NCBI GenBank assembly: GCA_025201705.1
Contig: MU616587.1
Coordinates: 31,929-95,928, forward strand
Reading direction: 5' to 3'
Source of the DNA: Dissophora ornata
Taxonomy: Eukaryota; Mortierellomycota; Mortierellomycetes; Mortierellales; Mortierellaceae
DNA: 64,000 nucleotides
Made by a program: the position numbers and the translations under genes. Shown one piece after another: positions 1-12,700 of this stretch. Position 1 is the stretch's first letter. Each line of letters opens with the position of its first letter. The notes under the pieces are model-generated. The model ran no database searches. It saw only the letters and a list, made by a program, of their open reading frames with translations, and was not told where the DNA came from.

Positions 1-1749
1 AACGTTAGTGGCAGCCCCGCTATCGTCCTTGCCAACAATAACAGCACATTCACCACTCCGAACAGCAGTAATCCCCTTCAGCACCGACCGCACACTCCAT
101 TAAAGTCGTCCTTCGGCGCCACAGATCACCTGTCGGATAATGTGACGATATCCCCCTCATCCTCGTCGTCCTCGAGTACGCATGTAGGAGGTGGAGGAGG
201 GTTTCCGCCGAAATCATCCGTTGGAACCTCATTTGAGAATATCACAACGCTTTCGACCAAGGCAGGACGAAAGCATTTTACAGACAACGAAAAGCATCTT
301 GGACCCCTCCCCACAATACACAGCTCGAATGGTCGAGGACGGCGTAAGTGCTGATCGCTATTTGACAATATCCCATGAGTATTCAGGGACACGTGTATGC
401 ATGGATCATTTTGTACATTTTGTACTGAGCATGGGTACCCCTACCTGCTTGCTCTCTTGTGCAGCTATTCGAGGGTTTAAAAAGAGAATGGCTAAGGCAT
501 AGCAGCGACGAGGGCAATCGTGTTGCCCTAGCTGTTGGCATGATAGGGGCGGTGCACAGTTTCGCAGATGATTTACTTTACAGGCGCTCATGGGATGGCA
601 ATAGCCTAACACGAACCTATTTACTTGGATGGTAATTGTGTAGAAGAAGTAGCCACCATCTGGGGCGTGTCTCTGAAGCATCTATCGCTGGTCGTATTGC
701 TACTGCAGAACAGCGTCTTAGTTCTAATGATGCGCTACTCCCGAGTATCAGTTGACCCGGATCAGCCAATGTACCTGGCATCAACGGCTGTTTTTATCGC
801 GGAAATCATCAAGCTCTGCGCCTGCTTTCTGATCCTGGTATTTAAGACAGGATCCGTCCCTCGGACACTCTACATTATCCGCAAGGAGATTCTGGAACAA
901 CCCCACGAGATTCTCAAGATGCTGGTACCCTCAGGACTGTATGCTCTGCAAAACAACCTGCTCTACATCGCGTTGTCGAATCTGGAGGCAGCGACCTTTC
1001 AAGTCACCTATCAGATGAAGATTCTCTCTACAGCAATTTTCTCGGTCGTGATGCTCAATAGAAGGCTAACAAGGCAAAAGTGGCTGTCCTTGTGTCTGTT
1101 GATGGTCGGAGTAACTTTGGTCCAGCTGCAGAACGTAGGAACGGCCAAGAGCATAGCGATTATTGACGCGTCAACGAACGAGGAAGGCGAACTAGAGTCG
1201 TTAAGCAGTGCAGCGGGCGAGAGCATTGCTGAGGCTGACAATCAATTGAGCGCCAATAGCGAGGATGAGTCGGCCCAGAATCCGATCATAGGACTACTCG
1301 CAGTTCTGACATCGTGCGTTTCATCAGGATTTGCAGGATGTTACTTTGAAAAGATCCTGAAAGGTAGCGAGTGTGACATGTGGGTCCGAAACCTGCAGTT
1401 GGGTATCTCCGGGTCTTTATTCAGTTTCCTGGCCATGTTTTATGACCGTCAGAAAATCTATGAAGGAGGCGTTTTTCAAGGCTACTCTATGGTTACATGG
1501 ATGGTTATCACCAACCAGGCATTGGGAGGATTGATGGTCGCAATTGTGGTCAAATACGCGGACAATATTCTGAAGGGATTTGCTACTTCGCTCTCCATCA
1601 TCATCTCGGGTATGATTTCTGTTTACTTTTTCGACTTTGAGCCATCGATTCAGTTCCAGCTGGGAACGTTGGTTGTCATCCTTGCAACTTTCCTCTATGG
1701 CCGGCCAGATGCGCCAATCCCCAGATTTATCCGTCCACAGAAAAAGTAG
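1..1749 (+). CDS. UDP-N-acetylglucosamine-type nucleotide-sugar transporter (SLC35A family), 5' partial
   Basis: Golgi/ER membrane antiporter expected to carry UDP-GlcNAc or a related UDP-sugar into the lumen for glycan or chitin synthesis. The main exon (644-1749) carries SLC35A family blocks: MRYSR near its start, the ALQNNLLYIALSNLEAATFQV block, SSGFAGCYFEKILK, ALGGLMVAIVVKYADNILKG and a final ATFLYG. About ten hydrophobic segments are visible, with a variable acidic loop in the middle (about 1160-1270). An open frame runs from the left edge to a GTAAGT donor at 344; joining it to an acceptor ending at 643 keeps the frame (join <1..343, 644..1749). That upstream exon is Ser/Asn-rich and would be a disordered N-terminal extension. 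Alternatively translation starts at the ATG at 625. Family call is secure; exact sugar and start are not. Confidence 0.8.
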
Positions 1750-2271
1750 GTGATGTAGTGGTAGGATCAACATGGCCCTTGTCTGTATTCAGTATGTCTG
1801 TGCGCGTCATCTACGCGCTTGCGCACACACGAAATGCCTAATGCTGTAGCTCGACTGTTTTATCCAACCATGCTAGGAGACAGAGCATGCCGCCGCCTTT
1901 GAAATTCGGGTCATAGAGAGATGATCGCGTCATACAGAGATAAGAAGCACGATGGGAGATGGGGCAAGTCCAAGAACTAAGAACTAGAAATGCATCAATT
2001 TACTACTCTGTGCTTCTTATTTGATACCATCTGCAGGAGCACAAATACACCCAATCCCAGATTTCTGCACAAACAAACTCTACCCCTTCCTCCAATCAGT
2101 CTAGCAGAATGAAACAAGTGTGGAGCGTGCTCGAAATTTTAGCTCTTCCATTAATCCGGAAGCATGTGTGGCATGTGGCTGTTGTAACTATCCTCCCACT
2201 CACAGCTCCAAATTCTCAAATGCCTCTTCCTTCGTCTTTCCGATCCTCCGTTCAAAACACAGAACCATAAC
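1750..2271. other. Intergenic, transporter 3' end to Chk2 kinase start
   Basis: No coding frame, RNA gene or repeat that I can support. It should hold the transporter's 3' UTR and the kinase promoter. Confidence 0.5.
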
Positions 2272-5044
2272 ATGGTCTCACAGTCTCTTCGCCTATCCCA
2301 GAAGCTTTCCCAGCCAACACAGTCTATCTCAACATTTCCCCCTGCAGAGTATATCCCTGCTAGCAGTCCAGCTCTCGACCACCTCAGGAATAACGAGGCT
2401 GTCCGCGGATGGCTCATCAACCGACATACGCTTGAGAGTAATGGCGGCGATGCGTAACGATAGCGATACTGTATCTAGATTATTTTTTACCTGTCTAAAC
2501 ACGCATAAATACTTCCAACAGCATGTCTCGTTATTCGCCAAGACAACGTCGCGACCGTTGGCCGCCATACCACAAGGTGCTGCACTATAAATGATTCCAT
2601 GCTGGCGACAGTTCTAGAGGTAGAGACGTACTAGCTTCGCAATTAACCCGCCACTGGTTTTCTCGCATTATACAGCGACTTGATTTTAAAAGGAGACGCC
2701 ATTTCCAACCGACACTGCAGATTCCTAACGGTCAGCGCAAGTGAAGAATGCATGCAGACATGTGGCTTCTTTGATATATGATGGGCTAACGGATTTTTCA
2801 TGTCTAGAGCACGTCTGGATTTGTACTGTGCGAGGTAGTTCTCCGCCGACACGACCTGTGTTGATTCATCTTGCTAAAAGCCTTGATTCTAGTTGACGCT
2901 CTCCTATTCTTTTCCAGGACACAAGTACCAATGGGACATATTGTAAGTTCGATACCTCTTCAGACTCTTCTCGATTCTAATCCAGCAAGAGTCTTACGTA
3001 TCGTGCTGAGTAATGATCGTCTCATTGTTACATACGTCCACTATGTGTACAGGGAATGGGACTCTTATTGGCAAGAACGAGTCGGTTGTTCTCTCGCATG
3101 GCGACTCGATTCGGATCAGGAGCAGCTACCGTAGGGCTGCATCTCTGCCGTTGTTGATACATTGCGAGCTAATGATACTCGCTGACACTACGATCTATGA
3201 TGCTGCAGACTTTATATTTCATGACTTCATGGCCGCAAGACCAAACCATGAAGATCCAGAGGCTGCGGTAATTTAATTCGAGAGAATGGATGCTGCTGAT
3301 GGCAGGGTCTGTTTTGTTGACGAAACCCTCTTCATGTTAGACGGTCGAGAGGACATATCAAATTCTACCACAGACACTGGGAAAGTAAGAAGCATCCAGA
3401 AATCGCGGTAACTGAGCGGAAGCCAGGCTCTGACACTTATTTTGAAACACCAATTTGCTAGTGGAGCGTTTGCTAGAGTGAGCGTGGCTATACACCGCAA
3501 GACCAAGGTCCAACTCGCGGTGAAGATTATGGACAGGATACGCTATGGCGCACCAGAAACTTCTGGAGGGACTGATATTGAGAATGAGGTTGCGATTCTG
3601 CAAATGACTGAGCATGTAAGAATTGTCCTCATAGCATTAGAGTTTTCTGCCTCTATCAATGCTCGTCTGCTTGAGGACCCGCCTTGCATTGTTCTTCATT
3701 TAGGCCAACATTATTCCTGTGGTGGATGTAATCAAGACAACGCGTTACATATACATCTTTATGCAGATGTATGATTATTTGATGTTGTTACTATTTGCTA
3801 CCGCTGAGACGTGGATGGTTTACCGCCAGGTTCATAGAACTTACGGCGGGCACATGTCTAGGTTACCTGGAGGCGATTTGTTCGATTACGTCATGAAGAA
3901 AGGCCCACTCCCAGAGCTTGAGGCGAAGTTTGTGGCCTATCAAATCCTGCTTGCTTTGCAAGTGAGTATGACATTTTGGTTATTCCTGTGGATCGCCTTT
4001 CAACAAAATTTACCAGATATTCAATTCAACAGCATCTTCATAGCAAGCATATTTCGCATCGAGGTATGATCTGCTTTAGTGAAGGCGAATTGGATGGAGG
4101 CGACGATGGGTAGGATGAATGCGATTTAACGCGTTCGTTCCTTGCGTAGATATCAAGCCTGAAAACATATTGCTGTCATCAACAGCAAACTATCCTCGGG
4201 TTTTGCTCACTGATTTCGGTATGGCACGCGAATTTAGCGACGAGGAGCTCATGAATACCATGTGTGGGACCTTTGCGTACATGTAAGTGTGAATGGGCAA
4301 CGTATTACAGATCCAATAAACCTTGCTGCGCTGCAACAACTAAATAGGTAGACCCTACTACCAATAGGGCACCAGAAGTGTTTTATGCTGAACATGGCCA
4401 AGGCTCTGGTTACGGCTACAGTGCGGACTGCTGGAGTTTGGGCGTCACCCTTTACGTGATTCTGTCAGGCACCCACCCATTCACAACGACATATGCCATG
4501 GAACATGGAACGACTTCGTGCCGCAAGATGGGGGCCAGGTAAATTCTTATCATTTATTACAGTAGTTGAGGTAGATTAAAGTCCCTATTGACCGTGTTCT
4601 TTAAGCCCTCTTGCGTTCCCGATGCGTTACTGGAAAGGGGTTGCCCCCGGAGCTAGAACGCTGGTCAGGGGGCTTCTCGCAATTGACCCCAATCAGCGAT
4701 GGAGTATTAAGGACGCTCTTGGCTCTGACTGGATCCAGAGCGACATTGCATGGCTCCGGCAGCGGTACCAAGAGACTGTGCTAAAGCACTGGATGAGTTC
4801 TTCTCAGCAACTTGGTGCTGTTGCACGGCACGTGGAAATACCTCCGACCGAGAGCAATCCAAAGAAACGCGTCCGCACTTGTAAGGGGAGGTTTGTTGGC
4901 CTTTCAAGTCAAAAATCACAAGTAGTCAAGTCAAGCACAGGAGAGGACACTGAGGCATCTTTGCCACGCAGCTTCAGATCCCTGTTGCAGTCATCTATGC
5001 CGCTAATGACAGGCTCCATGTTGCAAGTACCCGACGTATCTTAG
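2272..5044 (+). CDS. Checkpoint kinase Chk2/Rad53/Cds1 (FHA + Ser/Thr kinase)
   Basis: DNA-damage and replication checkpoint kinase. Phases close for join(2272..2437,2522..2576,2676..2730,2808..2834,2918..2942,3053..3130,3209..3267,3427..3615,3704..3768,3862..3961,4033..4063,4150..4282,4368..4538,4606..5044), about 530 aa. The N-terminus is an SQ/TQ cluster (SQ, SQ, SQ, TQ within 20 residues), the usual target of ATM/ATR-type kinases. The FHA domain follows, with TVGRH, SNRHC and two adjacent NGT motifs. The kinase domain shows FASGAFARV (glycine loop), AVKIMDR (Lys), NEVAIL, GGDLFDYV, HISHRDIKPEN, DFGMA, a T-loop ending in APE and YSADCWSLGV. The C-terminal tail is basic with a KKRVR patch. 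Exons of 25, 27 and 31 nt are remarkably small. The least certain junction is 3268-3426. Family call is secure from the FHA-kinase order and SQ/TQ cluster. Confidence 0.88.
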
Positions 5045-5816
5045 AGCAACAGGGTTCTTTTGCAGACTTTCGTTTTTTGGCGCAGGGGGGGAGGTCGCGA
5101 TACTGTCATTACTGAAATAAACAACAGAATGCGTTGTTTTTGTCGCACGGAACGTCGCGCGCGATATGAGACCATCCTTCACATTTTCAACTCTTTCTTT
5201 CATTCTTCTTGAGCTGCACTGTATCAACTATCAGCAGCTCGCAAACCGCGATATAAGGCGCTCTTCATACACCGTTCTCTCGCTTTGCCACGTACAAGAG
5301 CTGATATTGATGGCCGGATTTTCCAGTTGGAATAGGTTACAGGCAGGCACAATGGACTTGAGCGCTTTATTTTTGTTCGTTTATGAACGACCCAAAAAAA
5401 AAAAAAAAAAAAAAAAAAAAACGCTTAAGAAAATGCGAAAGGTTTTGTTCAAAAGCACTCTGCTGACATGTGGACGCCTTTAGTCGTTGCCAAGCTACTA
5501 GATTTCAGACACAATAATGAGTTGTCAAGCTCATGCATCTCAGCCTCATGATTCAATCCGGCCATGAATACGCACTCACGCCACTTAGTCAGCCGACCCT
5601 GCCCAGCCCGACCCTCAGCTCTTCTTTACTGTCGGTTTGGCCTGTCTTGCTACTCCTTTCCAGGAAGTTGGCTAGCAGGAAGTTCTTCAATGGTCGCGAA
5701 GAGCCGCGGTACGCAGAGAAGCAAAGACGTCTCGGACATATTTGATTCTGGAATTTGCGGCTTGGTCAATATTAATACAAAATTGACGCAAAAGTCAAGC
5801 AAAGTGCATCCTTCAC
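5045..5816. other. Intergenic with 28-nt poly(A) tract
   Basis: The stretch between the Chk2 and Trf4 genes. It contains an uninterrupted A tract at 5394-5421 and no coding frame I can support. The A tract may be a microsatellite or an old retroposition tail; no target-site duplication was recognised. Confidence 0.5.
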
Positions 5817-7880
5817 ATGGCGACTGTCGAAAACTACATTAGTGCAGGAGGTGAATCTGACATGGAACTCTCAAGCGAAGCAGAAGGTACTTCTTCGCTT
5901 CCGGCTGACAACATGAAGGACCCCGGTAATCCCAAAGGCGATGCCGTGCAGCGCGGAGTGGACTTTATTGGTTTCGAGGACAGCGACAACGAGGAAGAGA
6001 TCGAGGGGAACGACGGCGGCCCACCAAAGCATGGCAACGACAAGGCTAGCTTGCCTAATTCTCAATTAGGAGCACATTCACTAAAACGAAAGCGACTCGC
6101 GGATGAGAGCTCAGACGAATATGTTGGCCCTATCGCCGGTCCTCCTCCAGGCTGTCCTTGGATGGGCCATCGGAGATATTCAGAAATGGCGACGGTGCCA
6201 ATGATGTTGACCCAGGAACTGAAGGATTTTGTCGAGTACATCAGTCCGACTAGAGAGGAACATCAAATCCGCAGATACGTGGTTCGGAGGATCAAGCAGT
6301 CTGTCCAGGAGCTCTGGAGCGATGTAGAGGTCGTTGTGTTTGGGAGTTTCGATACAAAATTATATCTACCCTCAAGGTAAGAAATAGCGCTGCGCTTCGC
6401 TTTAGCGGCAGCAGAAGAATGATTTCCTGACGCACCATTGTATGTGAACTCGTGATGTAGCGACCTGGACATTGTTGTATTACGGGACCGTGGGTTCGAG
6501 AGGAACGATTTATATCGATTATCGCGCCATATTCAGAATTCCGGGGTGGCATGCGATGTTACAGTAATTGCAAAAGCCAGAGTGCCTTTGGTCAAATTTC
6601 GAGAGACTATCAGTGGGATCGCTGTCGATATCTCTTTCAACATCACGAACGGCATTCAGAGTGGCAAGGTCATTACGAAATTCATGAAGGAAAATTTGGC
6701 ATTGCGGCCCTTGACGATGCTGATAAAGCATTTCTTGATGATCAAGGTAAACGCAATTGTGAACCAAGCATAATGTACTTTTTCTTTTTCCTTGAGAGTT
6801 TTGTTTCGCTGGTCGCATATTATTATTTTTCTCCCTTTCAAGCATATATTACCTGTTACTGACTATCATTCCGCATTATCTGAACACTAGAATCACAACG
6901 AAGTCTATATGGGAGGACTTGGCTCATATACGACAGTCATCATGATACTCAGCTTCTTGCAGATGCACCCTCAAATCCAGATGAAGAAGATCAAGCCTGA
7001 GGACAACTTGGGTGTTCTTCTTATCGAGTTCTTCGAGCTTTATGGCCTCTGCTTTAATTATGCCAAAGCCGGTATCTCTGTTGTTGACGGGGGGTCATAT
7101 TTTGAGAAAGAGATTTCCGGCTCCTCAATTCGAACGTTCGGTCGTGGTGGAGGAGGACCAGAGTTGCTATTAACTTCTATGGATCCCAACGACTCTGAAA
7201 ACGATACAGCAAAGGGATCATATGGAATGAGAAAGATCCGAGAAGTATTTGTAGGTGCCTACGGCACGCTAACGGACGCTGTGCAAAGGCGAAATCGAGA
7301 ATTATCCTCGCAACATCGGAGCCATACGAAGAGCAAGCGGGACAGCCATATCCGATTTGATGAAAAGAATCGTGTGGCTGCTGACTCGATTCAAAAGTCA
7401 TCAGGACTACATGGCACTGCCGAGGTATCGTTGATCAAAGGTGTGCTTTCCGTGCCGGCGCAGGTCTTTCAACACCGCCAGAAGATCAAGCAAGTCTTCT
7501 ATGACGGGACTTTCCAGCGCATGTTTAACGCTCCCGAAGGTATCCAGGGCCTGGATATATTGGATGAGGAGGAAATACAAGAGGTCGAGCCTCCGCAGGT
7601 GGTAGAGTATATCCATGCTGATGATTCTGAGGACGACGACGACGCCCATGAAAAGTACTTTGAAGAGATGATGAGGCATGGGATTAAGGAGTATGCGGAC
7701 GACAACGAGAGTGGCGGGCGCGATAAAGACAACTACGCCGCAGGTTTAGCAGGACGCCAAAATCCGGACAATGTCAATGGCTCTGTAGATTCAATCCAAC
7801 TTCCCCAGTTGCTCTCGACGCCAAGTACAGCAAGAAATAGCTCACGAAATGAGCAACTTGCGAGTGGTAGTCATGGATAA
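5817..7880 (+). CDS. Non-canonical poly(A) RNA polymerase, Trf4/Trf5/PAPD5 family
   Basis: Catalytic subunit of a TRAMP-like complex that adds short oligo(A) tails to aberrant nuclear RNAs for exosome decay. join(5817..6376,6461..6746,6891..7880), 611 aa, all phases closed. After an acidic, disordered N-terminus (about 110 aa) comes the nucleotidyltransferase core: HQIRRYVV, then VVFGSF and SDLDIVV split by intron 1. The first two metal-binding aspartates are in SDLD; the third is probably in GIAVDISFN. The poly(A)-associated domain begins with NEVYMGGLGSYTTV, diagnostic of the Trf4 branch, followed by LGVLLIEFFELYG. The C-terminal third is acidic and low in complexity, with an EDDDDAHEKY stretch, and is longer than the core needs. 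No RNA-recognition motif is visible, as expected for this family, which relies on Air-type partners. Confidence 0.9.
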
Positions 7881-8189
7881 CGACGTGCAGAAGAACACAG
7901 TATTTCCCGCCAAAGATTTTCTGTGGTCGAGGCGGTCCTCCTCAGAAATAAAAATGACGCAGGGTCAAGACCCCTCTCCACATACATTTGTTTTCCCTGT
8001 CCGTGGGTCGTTTGAAGCGCATGTAGCGTAAAGGGCCAACCAAGCCTTTGAAAAGCACTACATGTATGAGAGATTGGAGCTAAATCATGCGGTCGAAAAG
8101 GGCTACTGAGGTTGGGTATGCTGTACGAGACACAGGTCAGTGCTGTATCATCATTATCCTAATATTGCACGGCCTTGGCTTCGCTCAGT
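7881..8189. other. Intergenic, Trf4 3' flank
   Basis: No supported coding frame. The open frame at 7849-8031 overlaps the end of the Trf4 exon and shows no family motif. Confidence 0.4.
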
Positions 8190-8499
8190 ATAAAGTATCA
8201 ACATTTTGAGTACAAGCGGTACCAACACAGTGTCGTTCGATTCCCGTTGTCCTGGGATTGCAGCCCGCCTGTAGGATCAATCGCACCCACCGCACTGTGA
8301 GAACCGCACCACCCACAGGATCGCGCCGTCCAGAAAGTCGCACCCATCTGGGCTCCAGCACCATTCAGAGTCCCGTGCAAGGTAATATTAATCTGTGGCG
8401 AAGGAATGTTACAACTTTGTCTGAAACTTAGTGGAGATTCGTATTGCGCTTGCACCTCAGGGGCCGTGTAATCGCTTCGACACCGAGAGCCGCTGGACT

Positions 8500-9265
8500 G
8501 TTCTTTTTAATGGCGGTAGTGTGCGTTGCTCAGCAGTAGTCTCTATGGTCTAGCCATTCTGAGCCAGGATTACAATAGTACTCCTGCTTCTGCCACCTGC
8601 GAGACGGCTAATGTCAGGGCAACGTGTCTATGGAGTACGCACTCTCTTCAAAGTCGTCGATGCGAGGAGTTAGAGCCGCGTTGTCAGTTTCTTCAAATTC
8701 AGAGATGTTCAAAGGACGATCGCGGAACACAGTGACACGTATGGTCTGCGAAATTGCTGCGGTGACCTTCCCATGCCTGGGACGCCGCCTTCGCAGTGTC
8801 GGGTCACCTGTAAGCCATAGACGACGCGGGGATCCTGGGGCCGATCTGGCAGCCGAACGCTCTCGACTCGAGAGAGATCTTGTTCTGTGATGAAAACCTA
8901 CTTTAAGCTAGACTACGAGAGTAGAAAGGTGATGACAGATGACGGCTGGTTCAATACAGGCGACATCGGAACTATGAACCCTGATGGCACGCTCTCTATC
9001 AAAGACAGGATAAAAAACTTTGACATGGTGAATATGTTGTTGCCCTTGAGAAGCCAAATACCGTGATTCCAAGGATATCAAAAGCATCTGCATTATTGCC
9101 GACAATGGCGCCTCCGCGATGCCGGCGGTGGCGGAGCCAAGCCAGCAAGGGGAAGCGTTGGAGTACTCCCCGTCTTGTTGTCGCCTTCGTTATTAGCTCT
9201 GTGGTGACAGTATGCATGTCTGTGTTCCGCAGGATTCCAATGAGGAGATCCTGGGGGCGTTGAGG
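8500..9265 (+). pseudogene. Decayed long-chain acyl-CoA synthetase (AMP-binding family)
   Basis: Fragments of the C-terminal half of a fatty acyl-CoA ligase lie in order but in different frames. A YGL start then EIAAVTFP and RSVGSPV (about 8738-8815) match the region just after the family's YGLTE motif. VMKTYFKLDYESRKVMTDDG continues into GWFNTGDIGTMNPDGTLSI and KDRIKNF (about 8888-9022). After a frame change, HGEYVVALEKPN then ICIIADNGASAMPAV (about 9023-9135) match the region after the hinge. At least two frame changes, no start, no full adenylation core and no C-terminal lysine region show that this copy is dead. The 5' half is not recognisable. The call rests on the GWFNTGDIG and GEYVVALEK signatures of the ACSL/Faa branch. 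Confidence 0.72.
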
Positions 9266-9701
9266 AACCAAGCAAAGTCTACGGGCCTATCCAGGGCCGG
9301 GACGGTTCAAAGACTGGACAGTGAGTGGGTTTATGAAGTCGAGCAGCGAGGTTAAAAGGCGTGAGATCAAGAAAGCATACGGGAAGAGCATTGAAGTTTT
9401 AAGAGTGATAAGCTTTTCGCACCAATATTCATAAATCAACGAATTATCGATCGATGCCCTGGAACCGATAGAAAAGCGACACCAAAGATGGCAAGACAGC
9501 ACATCGCCATCATCTTTCTCAGCTACTTTTTCATCCGTACATTCAGATTCCATTCTTGCAAAACCGCACCATCTCTTCATTCAGATTCCCCTACAATACC
9601 GACGACATCAGGTCGACAATAGACACAACCCCTTTACACTCATCTCTTAATCACTTATACTGTGGTTCCCTCAACGAGTCCATCTGTTTCACAAGTAGAA
9701 T
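9266..9701. other. Intergenic, upstream of NAK kinase
   Basis: Presumed promoter and 5' UTR of the downstream kinase. CT-rich stretches before the ATG at 9702; no coding signal. Confidence 0.4.
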
Positions 9702-12700
9702 ATGAATGCCGTTGGTCTCAACGTTCCCTCGCAAGGGACGATCCTTCCTGGAACAACCATTCATCTGGGCAAGTACACAGTCGTCATCGACCGGTACATT
9801 GCTGAAGGAGGGTTTGCCCATGTCTACCTGGCTACCCTTGCCAACGGCACTGGCTTCCCCGTTGTAGTCAAGCGCATCGCGGTTGCAGACAAGGAACGTC
9901 TTGCCATTGTTAACAAGGAGATTGAAATCATGGTAAAGCCTCCGAACACTCTGCATCTTTACACTGACGGGTGAAGCCCGCCGTTTGCTGACCCTGCATC
10001 TACTTGTTTCATTACAGAGGCGTCTTGGGAAACACAAAAACATCGTGGGATATCTGGAATCTTGCATGGGAAAGCTCGAGGGTGGCGGCTATGAGGTGCT
10101 TATCCTCATGGAGTACTGCGGAGGTAAGCTAAACGGAGCTACCTGCAGATCAGGGCCAGCATGGGGTCTCCTCCTTACCGCTGGCATGCTCATGTCAAGC
10201 AGTTGATAGCTGGTTTGGCCGCTGACCTTTCTTGTCTTCTTCCCTCATAAAGGCGGATCGGTGATCGACTTGATGAATAGGAGGTTGCAACATCGATTGA
10301 CCGAACCAGAGATCCTAAAGATCTTTTCAAACGTTTGTGAGGTAGGAGCCAGGATCAAACTGGGAGGGTGTAGTCACTTTGCAGTATCAACTGTGATGTT
10401 TGTTTGCAGCTCAAGCTGTTGTTTAATCAACGATTGTGTGTTCACTCTAGGCTGTTGCATATTTGCACTACTCTGATCTGCCAATTCTTCATCGTGACAT
10501 CAAAGTCGAAAATATCCTCCTTTCCAACAATGACTACAAGCTGTGCGACTTTGGATCAGCCACCACCAATATCCTCAGAGGTGAAAACATACCCAGAAAC
10601 GTGAAGGATATTCAATTACTGGAGGAGGAGATCAACAACCACACAACCCTACAATATCGAGCTCCAGAGATGTTGGATCTTTACATGCGGAAAGGCATTG
10701 ATGAGAAGATCGGTAATCCATCTTACACCAGTCTTGATGACAAGCAAAGGCAGCATTTATACAGGAGATACAACAGACGCTCAATCATCTTTGATGCTCT
10801 TCATTTAATTTGATCTAAATAGACATATGGGCGCTAGGCGTGCTTCTTTACAAACTCTGTTATTATACAACGCCGTTTGAGGATCAAGGGCAGCTAGCGA
10901 TATTGAATGTCCGTTACACCATTCCTGACCATCCAGTTTTTTCATCCGGACTCATCGGCCTCTTTAGTAAGTTGTCAGAAAAAGTGAGCAGAGCTCGTAC
11001 CATTCCATTAATCCGTGACCCATATCCACCGCCATATGTACTAACCAAAGCGCTTTTCCGTTTGATAATTGTAGAGTCTATGCTGAAAGAAGACCCCAAG
11101 CAGAGGCCGAACATCTATCAGGTCATGAAAGCGACCTCAGCTCTGCGTGGACTCCCATGCCCTATCCAGAACGTAAGGCTGCTACTATGACACTGCGAGT
11201 GGAGGCTTTTGACAGTGCAGTGAGTTAATGACAGTCTATATTTACTAGATATACCCAGAGGCGACACATATGCCTAGTGTCCTGGAGGCTCAGACTTCAG
11301 TAACAGCCAATATTCTCAGCAATTCAGCAGTCGTTAGACCTGTAGATGTTCTTCCCTCAATCGAACCCATGCGCAGAGGCCGCCCCACACGCGCGCAAGC
11401 TGCTATCGGGTCGCTAACACCAACGGGAGACGCCAGCGCAACGGCATCACTAGCTTCCCATGGTGATATTAACTCTGGATTCGATGATTCCTTTGAGCAG
11501 TTTGCCCAGACAACGGATCCAGCATCTCAGTTCTCGAAGATCCCCCAAACTTTTGATTTTGGAAGTCCAATGACCTTTGACAGTGCCAAGAGGGTTGATG
11601 CAAAGCGCTTCACGCTTGATTTAGACTCTGGTACTGACGAGTTTGGCTTCAGCTTTTCAAACGTGGGGTCCCAAAATTCTACCCCCGCCGTTTCTGCCGC
11701 ATCTGTTCCTGATCGTTCTCGTCGGCCATCCCCGCCATCGTCGAATCTCCAGCCAGAGTCGCATCCATCAAATTCACTAACCACAGTAAAGAACGCTATA
11801 CCAAGTGAGCAATCTAGAACAAGCAGCGCCGCGGCGACAAACATCAAGCCAACAGTTGATGATCTGTTCTTCGGGTCTTCCACCAACATTCAGTTTGAGA
11901 ACAGTGGCGGGAGCTTTCGAGCCAGCACACCTTCATCTTTTGGAGACACACAGAAACCCCTTATGGGCATGCCCTCTCCAACCTTTAACATTGGGCTGCA
12001 GTCCTCCGGTATGTCCAAACCAGTATCAGGCTCGTCGCAGACCACTCGGCAGTTGGCCCAATCTTCTTCACCAGCAAGATCGAATGCTGCATATCCTGCA
12101 TACCCTGCAATCACCAATAGCAACAGCCCCTTGAATCTTGGTATTTTCCCCAACGGCACAGGAGGCCCAAGATCAGCAACCTCCCTACCTCGTGTATCGG
12201 ATATTGCCCCTCGAGGGGAACGACCAGTCAGCACTAGCGGCATTAACAACAGCGGCAAAAGCCAAATCGATCCCTACGTTCAGCTGTCCCCTTCGACTGA
12301 GAGCAGCGCAGGACCACTGCAACGTCAGCAAATAGAGCAGCTGGGTAAATTTAGTCTCAATTCAGGCCCACTAAAGCCCCAGAGTAGCCAAGGGAAGGTC
12401 AAGGCTCTGGATCCAAGCAGGACACTGGACGGTATGAAGTCAGGATCGGCGTCAACCTCCGCCTCCATGCCACCCACCCTCAACGTTTATGGCCAAGTTT
12501 TGGCTCCAACTGCTACCTCATCCAACATTCCAGGGACACTGCCTAATTTGCCTCATCTAGACAAGAAAGGACTGGCGCAAAGGGATTTGGATGCCGAACT
12601 CAAGTTGATCCAGCAGCAGCAAAAAGAGTTTGGGCGACAACAGCAGGACCTACTAGCATTGCAGCGGCAACAGCTGGAAGAGCAACAGCGACAGCATCGG

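Noticed and set aside
5394..5421. Retroposed copy suggested by the poly(A) tract
   Set aside because: No upstream gene fragment and no target-site duplication seen.
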